Made by a program: the position numbers and the translations under genes. DNA of 64,000 bases from positions 218,189 through 282,188 of the forward strand of contig NZ_SOAL01000004.1 in assembly GCF_004364775.1 (NCBI RefSeq). The letters are read 5' to 3'. Each line of letters starts with the position of its first letter. Within the stretch, counting starts at the first letter, position 1. Below are positions 43,959 through 52,773 of this stretch, piece by piece. Below the pieces are notes generated by a model, which made no database searches, was not told where the DNA came from, and was given only the letters and a program-made list of their open reading frames with translations. The stretch comes from Comamonas sp. JUb58 (GTDB taxonomy: Bacteria > Pseudomonadota > Gammaproteobacteria > Burkholderiales > Burkholderiaceae_C).

Positions 43959-45206
43959 ATGACCGCTGATACCGCCACCCTCAACCCCTCACCTGCCCTG
44001 GCTGCTGCACCCGCAGCCACTGCAGATAGCCAGCAGCACGGCTTTTTATTGCCCATCGTGGGCGGCGCGGCGCTGGCCCACCTGCTCAACGACATGATCC
44101 AGGCGATGCTGCCGTCGATCTTTCCGATGCTCAAGGCCAGCTTCTCGCTCAGCTTTGGGCAGATTGGCGTGATTGCGCTGGTCTACCAGGTCACCGCATC
44201 GCTGCTGCAGCCGTGGATTGGCATGTACACCGACAAGCACCCCAAGCCCTACCTGCTGCCCTCCGGCATGGGCATGACCTTGATCGGCATTGGCCTGCTG
44301 GCCACTGCGCACAGCTACGAGATGCTGCTGGTGGCCGCTGCGGTGGTGGGGGTCGGCTCGGCCACCTTCCACCCCGAGGCCTCGCGCATTGCGCGCCTGG
44401 CATCGGGCGGCCGCTTTGGCACGGCGCAGTCCACCTTCCAGGTGGGTGGCAATACCGGCTCTGCGATTGGCCCGCTGCTGACAGCGGCCATCGTCATCCC
44501 CCATGGCCAGCCAGCGATGGCCTGGTTCATGGTGGTGGCCCTGGTCGCCATCTTTGTGTTGTACCGCCTGACCATCTGGGTGCGCCACAACGGCAGTGCC
44601 AAGGCCAAGAGCCTGGCCAAGAACCATGCGGGTGAAGGCCTGAACCGCGCTGGCGTCATCCGCGCCGTCACGGTGATCTGCATTTTGATGTTCGCCAAGT
44701 TTGTCTACATCGCCTCCTTCACCAACTACTTCACCTTCTACCTGATCGAGCGCTTCCAGCTCAGCGTGCAGTCCAGCCAGCTGTTTCTGTTCATGTTCCT
44801 GGCCGCCGTGGCAGCGGGCACCTTTGCCGGCGGCCCGGTGGGTGACCGCATTGGCCGCAAGGCCGTCATCTGGATCTCGTTCCTGGGCGTGGCACCGTTT
44901 GCGCTGGCCCTGCCCTATGTGGGTCTGGTGTGGACGGCCGTGCTCGCCATCGTCATCGGCCTGGTGATGTCTTCGGCCTTTGCCGCGCTGGTGGTCTACG
45001 CGCAAGAGGCCGTGCCTGGCCGCGTGGGCCTGGTCTCCGGCTTGATGTTCGGGCTGATGTTTGGCATTGGCGGCGTCGGTGCCGCTGGCCTGGGTGAGCT
45101 GGCCGATGCGCATGGCATCGTCTGGGTCTATGGCCTGACCTCGTTCCTGCCGCTGCTGGGGCTGGCGACGGCGTTCTTGCCGGATACGCGGAAGAAGCGC
45201 CAATAA
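43959..45206 (+). CDS. fsr: Fosmidomycin-resistance-type MFS transporter
   Basis: A 415-residue MFS protein with about 12 membrane segments. The opening GGAALAHLLNDMIQAMLPSI (the H-x-x-N-D motif), QIGVIALVYQVTASLLQPWI and GVGSATFHPEASRIARLASG are hallmarks of the Fsr family of fosmidomycin-resistance exporters. The start at 43959 fits the family length; an upstream start would add a Cys-rich, unlikely leader. The natural substrate is unknown. Confidence 0.88.
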   Translation: MTADTATLNPSPALAAAPAATADSQQHGFLLPIVGGAALAHLLNDMIQAMLPSIFPMLKASFSLSFGQIGVIALVYQVTASLLQPWIGMYTDKHPKPYLLPSGMGMTLIGIGLLATAHSYEMLLVAAAVVGVGSATFHPEASRIARLASGGRFGTAQSTFQVGGNTGSAIGPLLTAAIVIPHGQPAMAWFMVVALVAIFVLYRLTIWVRHNGSAKAKSLAKNHAGEGLNRAGVIRAVTVICILMFAKFVYIASFTNYFTFYLIERFQLSVQSSQLFLFMFLAAVAAGTFAGGPVGDRIGRKAVIWISFLGVAPFALALPYVGLVWTAVLAIVIGLVMSSAFAALVVYAQEAVPGRVGLVSGLMFGLMFGIGGVGAAGLGELADAHGIVWVYGLTSFLPLLGLATAFLPDTRKKRQ

Positions 45207-45531
45207 GGTTTGGAGGAGCATCCAGCATCGGGTGCAAAGGGCTGGTTGCCCAGTCCCTTCAGCTTTCCGTGGCAGTCGCGGGCCTGCAGCCAGTTTGCAT
45301 TTCGGCTTCTGGCTGCCGCCTGCAGAATCGTTTGGACATCGGCAGGATCAAAAATCGGCATGACGCCAAGATGCCCCTCGACAGCTTCGCCAAGCGATCG
45401 ATGGCGACCAGCGCCAAATCACGGCATCCCTGCCGCAGCCAGTCCCCGCAGATGCATTCCTCCTCCCCTTCCCTCCCAGGGTAATCCCCCAAATACAACA
45501 AAAAGTTGCAAACTCAATAACTGATGAATAC
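45207..45531. other. Intergenic region upstream of a Fur-controlled receptor
   Basis: No supported gene. The last 80 bases turn AT-rich and lead into the Fur box at 45532. Confidence 0.5.
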
Positions 45532-45550
45532 GATTGAGAATGATTCTTGT
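45532..45550. promoter_or_regulatory. Fur box
   Basis: GATTGAGAATGATTCTTGT contains the near-perfect core GAGAATGATTCT. It lies just upstream of the receptor start, so the receptor should be iron repressed directly. Confidence 0.78.
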
Positions 45551-45576
45551 TTGATTTTCATAACATCGTCACTCTC

Positions 45577-47766
45577 ATGTCACATACCACGCAACGCAGA
45601 CTCCAACCGAATCGGATCGTGATGGCTCTGATGGCGGCAGCCGCCACAGCCAGCGCATCTGCCCAACAAACCCAGCCCACGCAGCAAGGGCAAGAGGCAG
45701 GCAGCACCGCAGAGACAACCGCCAGCCCATCGGTCAACCTGCCCCAGGTAACCGTGCGCGACCGCTACGAGCGCGAAGACCTGCCCGCACTCGCCCCCGG
45801 GCGCAAGGCGGCCAAGGGTGCGCGGCTGGGCATTCTGGGGGCGACCTCGATCATGGAAGCACCCGTCCACGTCAATGCCTACACCCGTGAGCTGGCCGAG
45901 GACTGGTCGGCGCTGTCGCTGCAGGATGTGCTGGAGAACGATGCGGCGGTGGTCTTCACCACCAACAAGGGCCACTTGCTGCAGAACTTCAACCTGCGCG
46001 GGCTGGATGTGACGGCGATGGACATAGCAACCAATGGGCTCTACGGCATTGCACCGGCCAACTCGGTGCCGATCGAGATGTTTGAGCGGGTCGAGGTGAT
46101 GCGCGGCCCCAATGTGCTGCTGTCTGGCATGCCACCGCTGGCCAGCGTGGCCGGCTCGGTCAATATGGTGACCAAGCGCGCACTGGCCCAGCCGATTGCC
46201 GACCTGACCGCCACCTATGTCTCCGATTCGTATTACCAGCTGCATGCCGATGTGGGCAAGCGCTTTGGGCCCGAGCAGCGCCTGGGCCTGCGCTTCAATG
46301 GTGTCTATGGATCGGGCGATATGGGCGCCGAGGACGAAAAGCAAAAGCGCAATGTGGGCGCGCTGGGCCTGGATTACCTGGGCGACAACTACCGCCTTTA
46401 CCTGGATGTGTACAACAGCGTCAACAAGATCGACGGCGGCAGCCCCGGCATGTTCAGCTTTTTGGGCAGTGCAGCGATCCCTGGCGTGGGCTATCTGCTG
46501 TCGCCACCCGATGGCGATGTGAACCTGTTCAAAGGCACGCATGGCAAGTACGACAACAGCGGTTTGCTGGCCCGGGCGGAGTTTGATTTCAACAAGAATT
46601 GGCAAGGCTATGTGGCAGCCGGCGGCTCGGAGGCCGAAGGCCAGGGCCTGCTGTTTGGCACGCGTGCCATCGTGACCGGGGCTGACGGCACCACGCGCGG
46701 CGCGATCTACAACGTGCACACCAAGTCGGAGCGCCGCACCGCCGAGGCGGGGGTGATTGGCAAGTTCGACACCGGCAGTGTGCAGCACCGCCTGCAACTG
46801 TCCTTCAACATCCTCAAGCACAAGGAAGGCACGGTCAACACGGCCTGCAACTACTGCTACACCACCAATATGTACCGGCCGACCGAGCCGACCTTCCCAG
46901 CCGCGCCGACCTGGAAGGACTACACGACGGAGAACGAATTCCGCTCGTTCGCGATTGCCGACACCATGGGTTTTTGGGATGAAAAACTGCTGCTGACCCT
47001 GGGCCTGCGCCACCAGACGGTGAAGACGCCGCTGGTCAATGGCGTCGCCTCCAACTACAGCGAAAACCGCGTCTCACCGATGGTGGCCGCCGTGGTGCGC
47101 CCCTGGGGTGACAACATCGCGCTGTTTGCCAACTACACCGAAGGCCTGGAGCCCGGCCGCACCGTGGGCACCGGTTTTGCCAACCAGGGCGACACCCTCG
47201 CCCCCATGCAAACCAAGCAGGGCGAAGTGGGTGTGAAGCTGCAAGCGGGCGAAACCACGCACACCTTCAGCGCCTTCCAGATCAAGAAGCCCTCGATCGT
47301 GACGAACAGCGCCAACTTCCAGGTGCTTGATGGCGAGCAGCGCCTGCGCGGTCTGGAATGGAGTGCCTTTGGCAAGCTGAGCGAGACCGTGGCCTTGCTG
47401 GGCGGTGTGGAGTACATCAAGTCCAAGCAGATCAACACCGGGCTGGAGAACTATGGCGTGCCCAAGCTGCGCACCCGCATTGGCCTGGATTGGGACACCC
47501 CCCTGCAAGGCCTGTCGGTGGGTGGGCGCCTGTTCCACACCGGCTCGCAATGGGCCGATTCGGGCAACCGCCTCAAGGTGCCATCGTGGAACCGTATTGA
47601 CGCGGTGGCCCGCTATGCCACCAAGTTCGGATCGACGCCTGTGCGCTTCAACGCCAGCGTAGAGAACCTTACCAACAAGAACTACTGGATCGGCATGTTC
47701 AACGATGGCTTTGTGATGCCGGGCGCGCCGCGCACCTACCGCCTGTCGGCCACCGTGTCGTTCTGA
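45577..47766 (+). CDS. TonB-dependent siderophore receptor (no STN domain)
   Basis: A 729-residue outer-membrane receptor. Signal peptide ends around ATASASA. A TonB-box region (LPQVTVRD) is followed by the plug (VNAYTRELAEDWSALSLQDV, RVEVMRGPNVLLSGMPPLAS, GSVNMVTKRA) and a barrel ending YRLSATVSF. Unlike the two other receptors it has no STN signalling domain, so it is controlled by Fur rather than by FecI/FecR. The sequence resembles FcuA-like receptors for hydroxamate siderophores, but ligand identity is not certain. Confidence 0.92.
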   Translation: MSHTTQRRLQPNRIVMALMAAAATASASAQQTQPTQQGQEAGSTAETTASPSVNLPQVTVRDRYEREDLPALAPGRKAAKGARLGILGATSIMEAPVHVNAYTRELAEDWSALSLQDVLENDAAVVFTTNKGHLLQNFNLRGLDVTAMDIATNGLYGIAPANSVPIEMFERVEVMRGPNVLLSGMPPLASVAGSVNMVTKRALAQPIADLTATYVSDSYYQLHADVGKRFGPEQRLGLRFNGVYGSGDMGAEDEKQKRNVGALGLDYLGDNYRLYLDVYNSVNKIDGGSPGMFSFLGSAAIPGVGYLLSPPDGDVNLFKGTHGKYDNSGLLARAEFDFNKNWQGYVAAGGSEAEGQGLLFGTRAIVTGADGTTRGAIYNVHTKSERRTAEAGVIGKFDTGSVQHRLQLSFNILKHKEGTVNTACNYCYTTNMYRPTEPTFPAAPTWKDYTTENEFRSFAIADTMGFWDEKLLLTLGLRHQTVKTPLVNGVASNYSENRVSPMVAAVVRPWGDNIALFANYTEGLEPGRTVGTGFANQGDTLAPMQTKQGEVGVKLQAGETTHTFSAFQIKKPSIVTNSANFQVLDGEQRLRGLEWSAFGKLSETVALLGGVEYIKSKQINTGLENYGVPKLRTRIGLDWDTPLQGLSVGGRLFHTGSQWADSGNRLKVPSWNRIDAVARYATKFGSTPVRFNASVENLTNKNYWIGMFNDGFVMPGAPRTYRLSATVSF

Positions 47767-47807
47767 TCAGCACAATGGCTCTGGCCATGGCCGGAGCCCA
47801 CAAACAC

Positions 47808-47843
47808 CACAGCCCGCTGGCAATTGGATGCCAGCGGGCTGTG
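47808..47843. terminator. Perfect bidirectional terminator hairpin
   Basis: CACAGCCCGCTGGC pairs perfectly with GCCAGCGGGCTGTG around an eight-base loop. It lies between the convergent receptor and hemP genes. Confidence 0.9.
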
Positions 47844-47866
47844 TCTTATCAGCGGTGTGGAGCGCT

Positions 47867-48175
47867 TTACTTGGTCAGGATCAGCTTGCCCAGCTTGGTG
47901 GCCTGCAAGGTGTAGACCGAGCCGTTATGGGCGATCTGCACGGTCTTGTGGCCGGCCAGCAGACTGGTGCTGTCAACGCTGCGCACCTGCAGGTTGGCAT
48001 CGTTCAGCGGCCGGAGCTGCAGCGCGATGGTGAGTGGCTCGGCAGCATGGGACTCGGCCTCGCAGGCAGCGGGCGTAACGGCTGCGTCCTGCGGCTGTGG
48101 CACAGCTGGGCGGCGGAGTTGCAAGGTACGGCGGGCGCTGGTGGCGGCATGCAGAGTGGTCATGGTGGCGCTCAT
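47867..48175 (-). CDS. hemP: Hemin uptake protein HemP
   Basis: A 102-residue protein whose last 37 residues are the HemP domain (VDSTSLLAGHKTVQIAHNGS, VYTLQATKLGKLILTK). The N-terminal half is a poorly conserved extension; HemP is usually about 60 residues. HemP genes are iron regulated and accompany heme or siderophore receptors; in some species HemP helps activate a heme receptor gene. It is divergent from the MFS gene, with a Fur box at 48369 about 190 bases upstream of its start. Confidence 0.9.
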   Translation of the reverse strand: MSATMTTLHAATSARRTLQLRRPAVPQPQDAAVTPAACEAESHAAEPLTIALQLRPLNDANLQVRSVDSTSLLAGHKTVQIAHNGSVYTLQATKLGKLILTK

Positions 48176-48368
48176 GGCGGGTTGGAAGGTGGTCAGGCAG
48201 ATGCAGACAGCTGCACCCGAAGGATGGAAGAAACGCAGCGGAGATATTCAGCACCGCTGCCCATTTGCCCCCGCAACGCCGGGGCGTTCGCAGCGCCGCA
48301 AACGGCGCGCATGGCGGGATGACGTTCATCACAAGAGGGGCAAATCACAGGGACCGAGTCTATCATTT

Positions 48369-48387
48369 AATGAGATTGATTATCATT
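48369..48387. promoter_or_regulatory. Fur box
   Basis: AATGAGATTGATTATCATT, followed by TAA, closely fits the Fur operator (GATAAT-type hexamers with a TTATCATT half). It lies 27 bases before the MFS start and may also affect hemP. Confidence 0.8.
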
Positions 48388-48414
48388 TAAAAACCATGTT
48401 ATCGAAGGAGTCTG

Positions 48415-49671
48415 ATGTCCGTCCCGTCCACCTCGGCAAGCACCGCCAACCCCTCTGAAGCGCCAGCCTCTACGGCGCCCACACTCCGTTTCAGCATGCG
48501 GCCGCTGATGTTCGAGAACTTTGTCTGCACCTTGTCGATGATGTCCTTCGTCGCGCTGATCGGCCCCATCGCCCGGCTGCTGGGCCTGGCCCCCTGGCAG
48601 GCCGGCATGGCCGTCACCGTGGGCGGCCTGGCCTGGGTGCTGCTGGCCAGACGCTGGGGCGCCGCCAGTGACCGCTGGGGCCGGCGCCCTATCCTGCTCC
48701 GGGGCCTCGGCGGCTTTGTGGTCTGCTATGCGCTGCTGTGCAGCTTTATCGTGTTTGCCTTGCGCAGCCAGCCGCCCGTGTGGCTGGCCTTTGCCGGCCT
48801 GGTGCTGCTGCGCGGCATGGCCGGCGGCTTTTATGCGGCTGTGCCTGCCACCGGTGCAGCACTGGTAGCCGACCATGTACCCGGCCCTCAGCGCGCTGCC
48901 GCCATGGCCACCTTGGGCGCCGCCAGCGGTATCGGCATGGTGGCCGGCCCCGGCGTTACCGGCCTGCTGGCCGCGCATAGCTTGGAGCTGCCGCTGCTCA
49001 TCACCGCCGTGCTGCCCGCCTTGGCTTTGTTGGTGCTGTGGCGCTGGCTGCCGCGCAGCGAGCAGCATGCCAACGCGGCCACCGGCCACCTCAAGATCAG
49101 CGACCCACGCTTGCGCCGCCCGATGGCTGTGGCCTTTTGCGCGATGTTCAGCGTGACCATTGCCCAGGTCGTTGTGGGCTTCTTCGCGCTGGACCGTTTG
49201 CAGCTGGAAGCCAGCGCCGCCGCCCGAGCCGCCGGTATTGCACTGGCCGTTGTCGGTGTGGGCCTGATCCTCGCACAGCTCGCCGTGCGCAAACTGGGCT
49301 GGACGCCGCAGCGCCTGATCCGCGCCGGCTGCGCCCTGTCTGCGCTGGGCTTTGCATCGCTGCTGCTGGCCAGCAGCCCCTGGGCACTGTGGGCAGGCTA
49401 CTTTGTCGGCGCCGCCGGCATGGGCTGGGTCTTCCCCTCCGTCATGGCATTGGCCGCCAATGCCGTGGGCCCGCATGAGCAAGGCGCCACCGCCGGCACC
49501 GTTGCTGCAGCCCATGGCCTGGGCATGATCCTGGGACCGCTGGTGGGCACCCTGGTCTATGACCTGCACCCGGGCGCACCTTATTTGCTGGTGGCGGTGC
49601 TGCTGGTCTTGGTAGCGCTGTGGCCGGCGCGTGGCGCGGTGTCGGCGCTGGAGGTGGGGCGGGTGGGTTGA
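48415..49671 (+). CDS. MFS transporter, probably siderophore-related
   Basis: A 418-residue MFS protein with about 12 membrane segments. The loop motif is ARRWGAASDRWGRRPILLRG (G-x-x-SDRxGRRP), and PATGAALVADHVPGPQR follows. GAAGGAG lies upstream of the ATG. The Fur box in its promoter and the nearby receptor and hemP suggest a role in siderophore export, or movement of the siderophore across the inner membrane after uptake. Confidence 0.88.
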   Translation: MSVPSTSASTANPSEAPASTAPTLRFSMRPLMFENFVCTLSMMSFVALIGPIARLLGLAPWQAGMAVTVGGLAWVLLARRWGAASDRWGRRPILLRGLGGFVVCYALLCSFIVFALRSQPPVWLAFAGLVLLRGMAGGFYAAVPATGAALVADHVPGPQRAAAMATLGAASGIGMVAGPGVTGLLAAHSLELPLLITAVLPALALLVLWRWLPRSEQHANAATGHLKISDPRLRRPMAVAFCAMFSVTIAQVVVGFFALDRLQLEASAAARAAGIALAVVGVGLILAQLAVRKLGWTPQRLIRAGCALSALGFASLLLASSPWALWAGYFVGAAGMGWVFPSVMALAANAVGPHEQGATAGTVAAAHGLGMILGPLVGTLVYDLHPGAPYLLVAVLLVLVALWPARGAVSALEVGRVG

Positions 49672-49697
49672 GGCCCTGCTGTCTGACATTTAGCGGT

Positions 49698-49961
49698 TCA
49701 TTTGCGCTGCCTGGCTGCAGCCAGCTTGGCCTCCAGGCGGGCAATCACCACCTCTGCAGAGATGCCAGCAGCAGCGCTGTTGTGCCGCGTGGCGGCTAAT
49801 CCCTGCTGCAGCCATCCAGCCTGTGCTTGCCACTGCTGGATCTCTCGGCGGACAGCTGTCTCGACAAAAGACGCCAGGCTTTCGTTCTGTTCCAAAGCAC
49901 GCTCCACCTCATCAAGTAAAGCGGGTTCGACGCAGATGGATGGGATGATGGCGGTCTTCAT
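49698..49961 (-). CDS. YlcI/YnfO-type antitoxin, orphan
   Basis: An 87-residue protein. The start MKTAIIPSICVEPALLDEVE and ESLASFVETAVRREI form the small ribbon-helix-helix pattern of YlcI/YnfO (CopG-like) antitoxins. The C-terminus is helical (AEVVIARLEAKLAAARQ) where a RelE/ParE toxin would be bound. No toxin gene is present on either side; the downstream neighbour is a convergent MFS gene. The chosen start is internal to a longer frame and matches the family. Confidence 0.75.
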   Translation of the reverse strand: MKTAIIPSICVEPALLDEVERALEQNESLASFVETAVRREIQQWQAQAGWLQQGLAATRHNSAAAGISAEVVIARLEAKLAAARQRK

Positions 49962-50332
49962 GGGGAGATCGTAGAGTGCGGGTCTGTCGGTACTCATTGA
50001 TCTTGCAAATTTTTTCACTGCATGCAAATTGGGAACCGACTGTCAGGTCTCCGCGAGCTTTGAATTTTTCTCACTGAAGTTTGAACGCGGGGCGCTTTGG
50101 GCTCAACCATAGGGGGCCGGGGCGGCTTCCAGCCTGTCGCCGGCCCGTGAGGCTGCTGTTGCGCCTGGTCAATGCCAAGGTAGGATGGCGGCTAACGGCC
50201 AGAATCTCTCGTCCGGTAGGTAGCCGTGAGCGGCAGGTCTAGGCCTCATGAGCGGTCTGTTGCCGAGCGCTAATTTGATAGGAGAGCGCCACAAAATTCA
50301 GGTGCGAATTAGCGATCCATCGCGTTTACCAA
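49962..50332. other. Intergenic stretch without a supported gene
   Basis: About 370 bases; contains GC-rich inverted segments near 50110-50150 but no gene or ribosome binding site. Confidence 0.4.
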
Positions 50333-50755
50333 CAATGGACCCTCGCCCAAATGTTCACCGATGCGCGGTCGCACCATCACTGGAGCGACCGGCCGGTGTC
50401 GGACGACGACCTGCATGGCCTGTACAAGCTGGTCAAGTGGGGACTCACCAGCGGCAACCTCCAGCCGGTGCATATCGTCTTCGTCCGCTCCGAGGAAGGA
50501 CGCCGCATGCTTTTCCGGGCATTGGAAGGGATGGGGAGCAACCTTGAGCAGGTCAGAGCCGCGCCGGTTACGGCCACCGTGGGCCAGGATGTCCGGTTCT
50601 ACGACGAAGCACCACGCCAGTTTCCGCGCACGAACTTCAAACCGATGTTCGAGGCCGACGCTGCGTTTGCCGAGTCCATCGCGTTCCGCAGTAGTTCACT
50701 CACGGGGGCCTATCTCATGCTGGTCGCGAGAAATGTGGCAGCAAAGCGGCGTTAA
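50333..50755 (+). pseudogene. Truncated nitroreductase (RutE-like)
   Basis: The frame reads FTDARSHHHWSDRPVSDDDL, GLTSGNLQPVHIVFVRSEEG, RAAPVTATVGQDVRFYDEAP and AFRSSSLTGAYLMLVARN, the order of RutE-type malonic semialdehyde reductases/nitroreductases of about 195 residues. It stops after about 135 residues with VAAKRR, where the flavin-binding C-terminus should begin. The break coincides with the dispersed repeat copy at 50730. The 5' end also lacks a good start. Confidence 0.78.
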
Positions 50756-50812
50756 AGCCAGCAAATCGGCATCAAGCGAACTTGCCGATCTAAATTCAGT
50801 GATTTGCCGACC
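50730..50812. repeat. Diverged dispersed repeat, copy B
   Basis: Partner of 271-354. Here it replaces the 3' end of the nitroreductase gene, as expected if it marks the end of a former insertion or a recombination joint. Confidence 0.55.
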
Positions 50813-51119
50813 ATCCCTATACGAAAACTGGAAAGGTGCAGAACCCTGTTGAAGCTGTCAGCTGCCTGCCCATGGCATTCTTGCATTTGAAACAAACTCA
50901 CGCTCCCGAAGAAACGCTCCTGAAACGTCAAACGCCGACAGTCCGGAAACGGGCTTCCGTTAGCGCACTCTCCGTTTTTGGATGCGCGCAATCAGTCGCC
51001 TAGATGTGGACCTGTTCTCAGCCATCTAAATGAGCGGCTGGAAGCCGGCGTAACACGATACTGCCACTTCAACAAGCTCCCAGAGGCCGAATTTGAGCCT
51101 CCGGGACCAGGGGAGTTTT
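50813..51119. other. Intergenic, no gene seen
   Basis: About 300 bases between the repeat and the TrxR-like gene. No domain is visible in any frame; it probably holds the promoter of the following operon. Confidence 0.4.
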
Positions 51120-52388
51120 ATGATGAGTACACATGCATCCACCACCGCTGCAGCTGTGCGCCTGCTAGGCGCCCCCAATTCACCTCGCGCGTTCGAAATC
51201 CGCGATTTTCTGAGCCGAAGCGTGGTCGCCTACCAGTGGATTGAATTAGACGAAGCCTCGGCCCGAGCCCTACCCGGTATCCAAGGCTTGGACGATCCAA
51301 ACCTGCCTCTGTGCGAGTTCCCTGATGGCACGCGCCTGCTAGGTGCCACCGTGCCGGATATCGCGCAGCGGTTGGGCTGGGTGCGCACGCCCCGGCTGCG
51401 GCAGTACGATGTGTCAATTTTCGGCGCTGGTCCGGCTGGTCTGAGCGCGGCAGTCTATGCTGCATCAGAGGGCTTGAAAACGATACTGGTGGAGCGCCAA
51501 GCCATTGGAGGCCAGGCCGGTAACTCTTCACTGATCGAGAACTACCTAGGTTTTCCACATGGGATTGGCGGTGCAGATCTGGCAGAGCGTGCTCGCCAAC
51601 AGGCAGTACGTTTCGGCGCAGAGATCTTGCGCCTGAACCATGGCGTGCACACGCTTTTCGTGGATGGATGTATCCAGGTAGACCTTGCCGATGGCACTCA
51701 GTTGCGCGCACGCTCAAATATCTGTGCCACGGGCATCACCTGGCGTCGTCTTGGCCTGCCTGGCGAGGACCGTCTGCTGGGTGCGGGAGTGTTCTATGGG
51801 GCGGGCTCCAGTGAAGCGCCGATGTGCGCCGGCGAGACGGTCTACGTCGTAGGCGGCGGCAATTCGGCCGGACAGGCCGCCATGCACCTCTCTCGCTATG
51901 CCAAAGAGGTGGTCATGTTGGTGCGCGGCGAGCGCCTGTCAGACACGCTATCCGACTATCTGCTGCGCAAGATCGGCAGTACACACAAGATTCGCGTGGT
52001 AAGCAGTGCCGAGATTACTGCACTGGCCGGCGACCATCGCCTCCAACAAATCACGGTGCGCGACCGGCGCGACGGGCGGGAACAGTCACTGCCGGCCAGC
52101 CATGTCTTCGTCTGCATTGGAGGATTACCGCGCACCGAGTGGGCTAAAGACACGGCCATCGTGCGCGACGCAGCCGGCTATCTGGTAACGGGACCTGATC
52201 TGATGACGGAGCCTGGAAAGTACGCCCAATGGCCGCTGGAACGCCCACCTTTTCACCTGGAAAGCAGTGTGCCCGGCTGCTTTGCCGCTGGTGATGTGCG
52301 CCATGACTCCATCAAGCGCGTTGCGTCCGCCGTTGGCGAAGGCGCAATGGCTGTAGCTTTCGTCCATCGCCATCTCTCAACCCTATAA
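51120..52388 (+). CDS. TrxR-like FAD oxidoreductase with N-terminal thioredoxin-fold domain
   Basis: A 422-residue protein. Residues about 10-85 form a glutaredoxin-like segment without CxxC (LSRSVVAYQWIELDEASARA, GTRLLGATVPDIAQRLG). The rest is a thioredoxin-reductase flavoprotein: FAD motif VSIFGAGPAGLSAAVYAASE, VERQAIGGQAGNSSLIENYL, NAD(P)H motif YVVGGGNSAGQAAMHLSRYA and the C-terminal CFAAGDVRHDSIKRVASAVG. The usual redox CxxC before the NADPH motif is replaced by SSEAPMCAGE, with one Cys. It is probably not a classical thioredoxin reductase. GGGGAG precedes the ATG. Followed ten bases later by the UBP zinc-finger gene. Confidence 0.9.
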   Translation: MMSTHASTTAAAVRLLGAPNSPRAFEIRDFLSRSVVAYQWIELDEASARALPGIQGLDDPNLPLCEFPDGTRLLGATVPDIAQRLGWVRTPRLRQYDVSIFGAGPAGLSAAVYAASEGLKTILVERQAIGGQAGNSSLIENYLGFPHGIGGADLAERARQQAVRFGAEILRLNHGVHTLFVDGCIQVDLADGTQLRARSNICATGITWRRLGLPGEDRLLGAGVFYGAGSSEAPMCAGETVYVVGGGNSAGQAAMHLSRYAKEVVMLVRGERLSDTLSDYLLRKIGSTHKIRVVSSAEITALAGDHRLQQITVRDRRDGREQSLPASHVFVCIGGLPRTEWAKDTAIVRDAAGYLVTGPDLMTEPGKYAQWPLERPPFHLESSVPGCFAAGDVRHDSIKRVASAVGEGAMAVAFVHRHLSTL

Positions 52389-52397
52389 GGACACTCC

Positions 52398-52712
52398 ATG
52401 AGCCACCCCAAGACCTGCACCCACACGGATAGCATCCATCATGTGGTGCCCAGCGCCAAAGGCTGTGAGGAATGCCTGAAGATTGGCTCCCCCTGGGTGC
52501 ATCTGCGGCTGTGCCGCAGCTGCGGCCATGTAGGCTGCTGTGATGATTCACCACACCGCCACGCGCGTGCGCACTTCCAGCAAACCGGCCACCCCATCAT
52601 CGAGGGCTACGACCCGCCTGAAGGCTGGGGCTGGTGTTTTGTGGACCGCGTGGGCCTGGACCTGGGCGACGACACCACACCGCAGATCGGCCCGATTCCG
52701 CGCTACGTCTGA
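52398..52712 (+). CDS. UBP-type zinc finger protein
   Basis: A 104-residue protein made almost wholly of a ZnF-UBP domain: CTHTD, CEECLKIGSPWVHLRLCRSC, GHVGCCDDSPHRHARAHFQQ and TGHPIIEGY supply the Cys/His ligands for zinc. The bacterial version is often encoded beside a TrxR-like flavoprotein, as here, and is thought to act with it. AAGGAC lies upstream. Bacteria lack ubiquitin, so the binding partner is unknown. Confidence 0.9.
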   Translation: MSHPKTCTHTDSIHHVVPSAKGCEECLKIGSPWVHLRLCRSCGHVGCCDDSPHRHARAHFQQTGHPIIEGYDPPEGWGWCFVDRVGLDLGDDTTPQIGPIPRYV

Positions 52713-52773
52713 TCATCCACCGCAAGCCAGCGGACCAGGCAGCAGCGCCCGGCCCGCTGTTGCATGTGCAGTT

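Noticed and set aside
44046..45221. A 391-codon antisense frame under the Fsr-type transporter
   Set aside because: Gln/His/Arg-rich shadow; the sense frame has membrane segments and family motifs.
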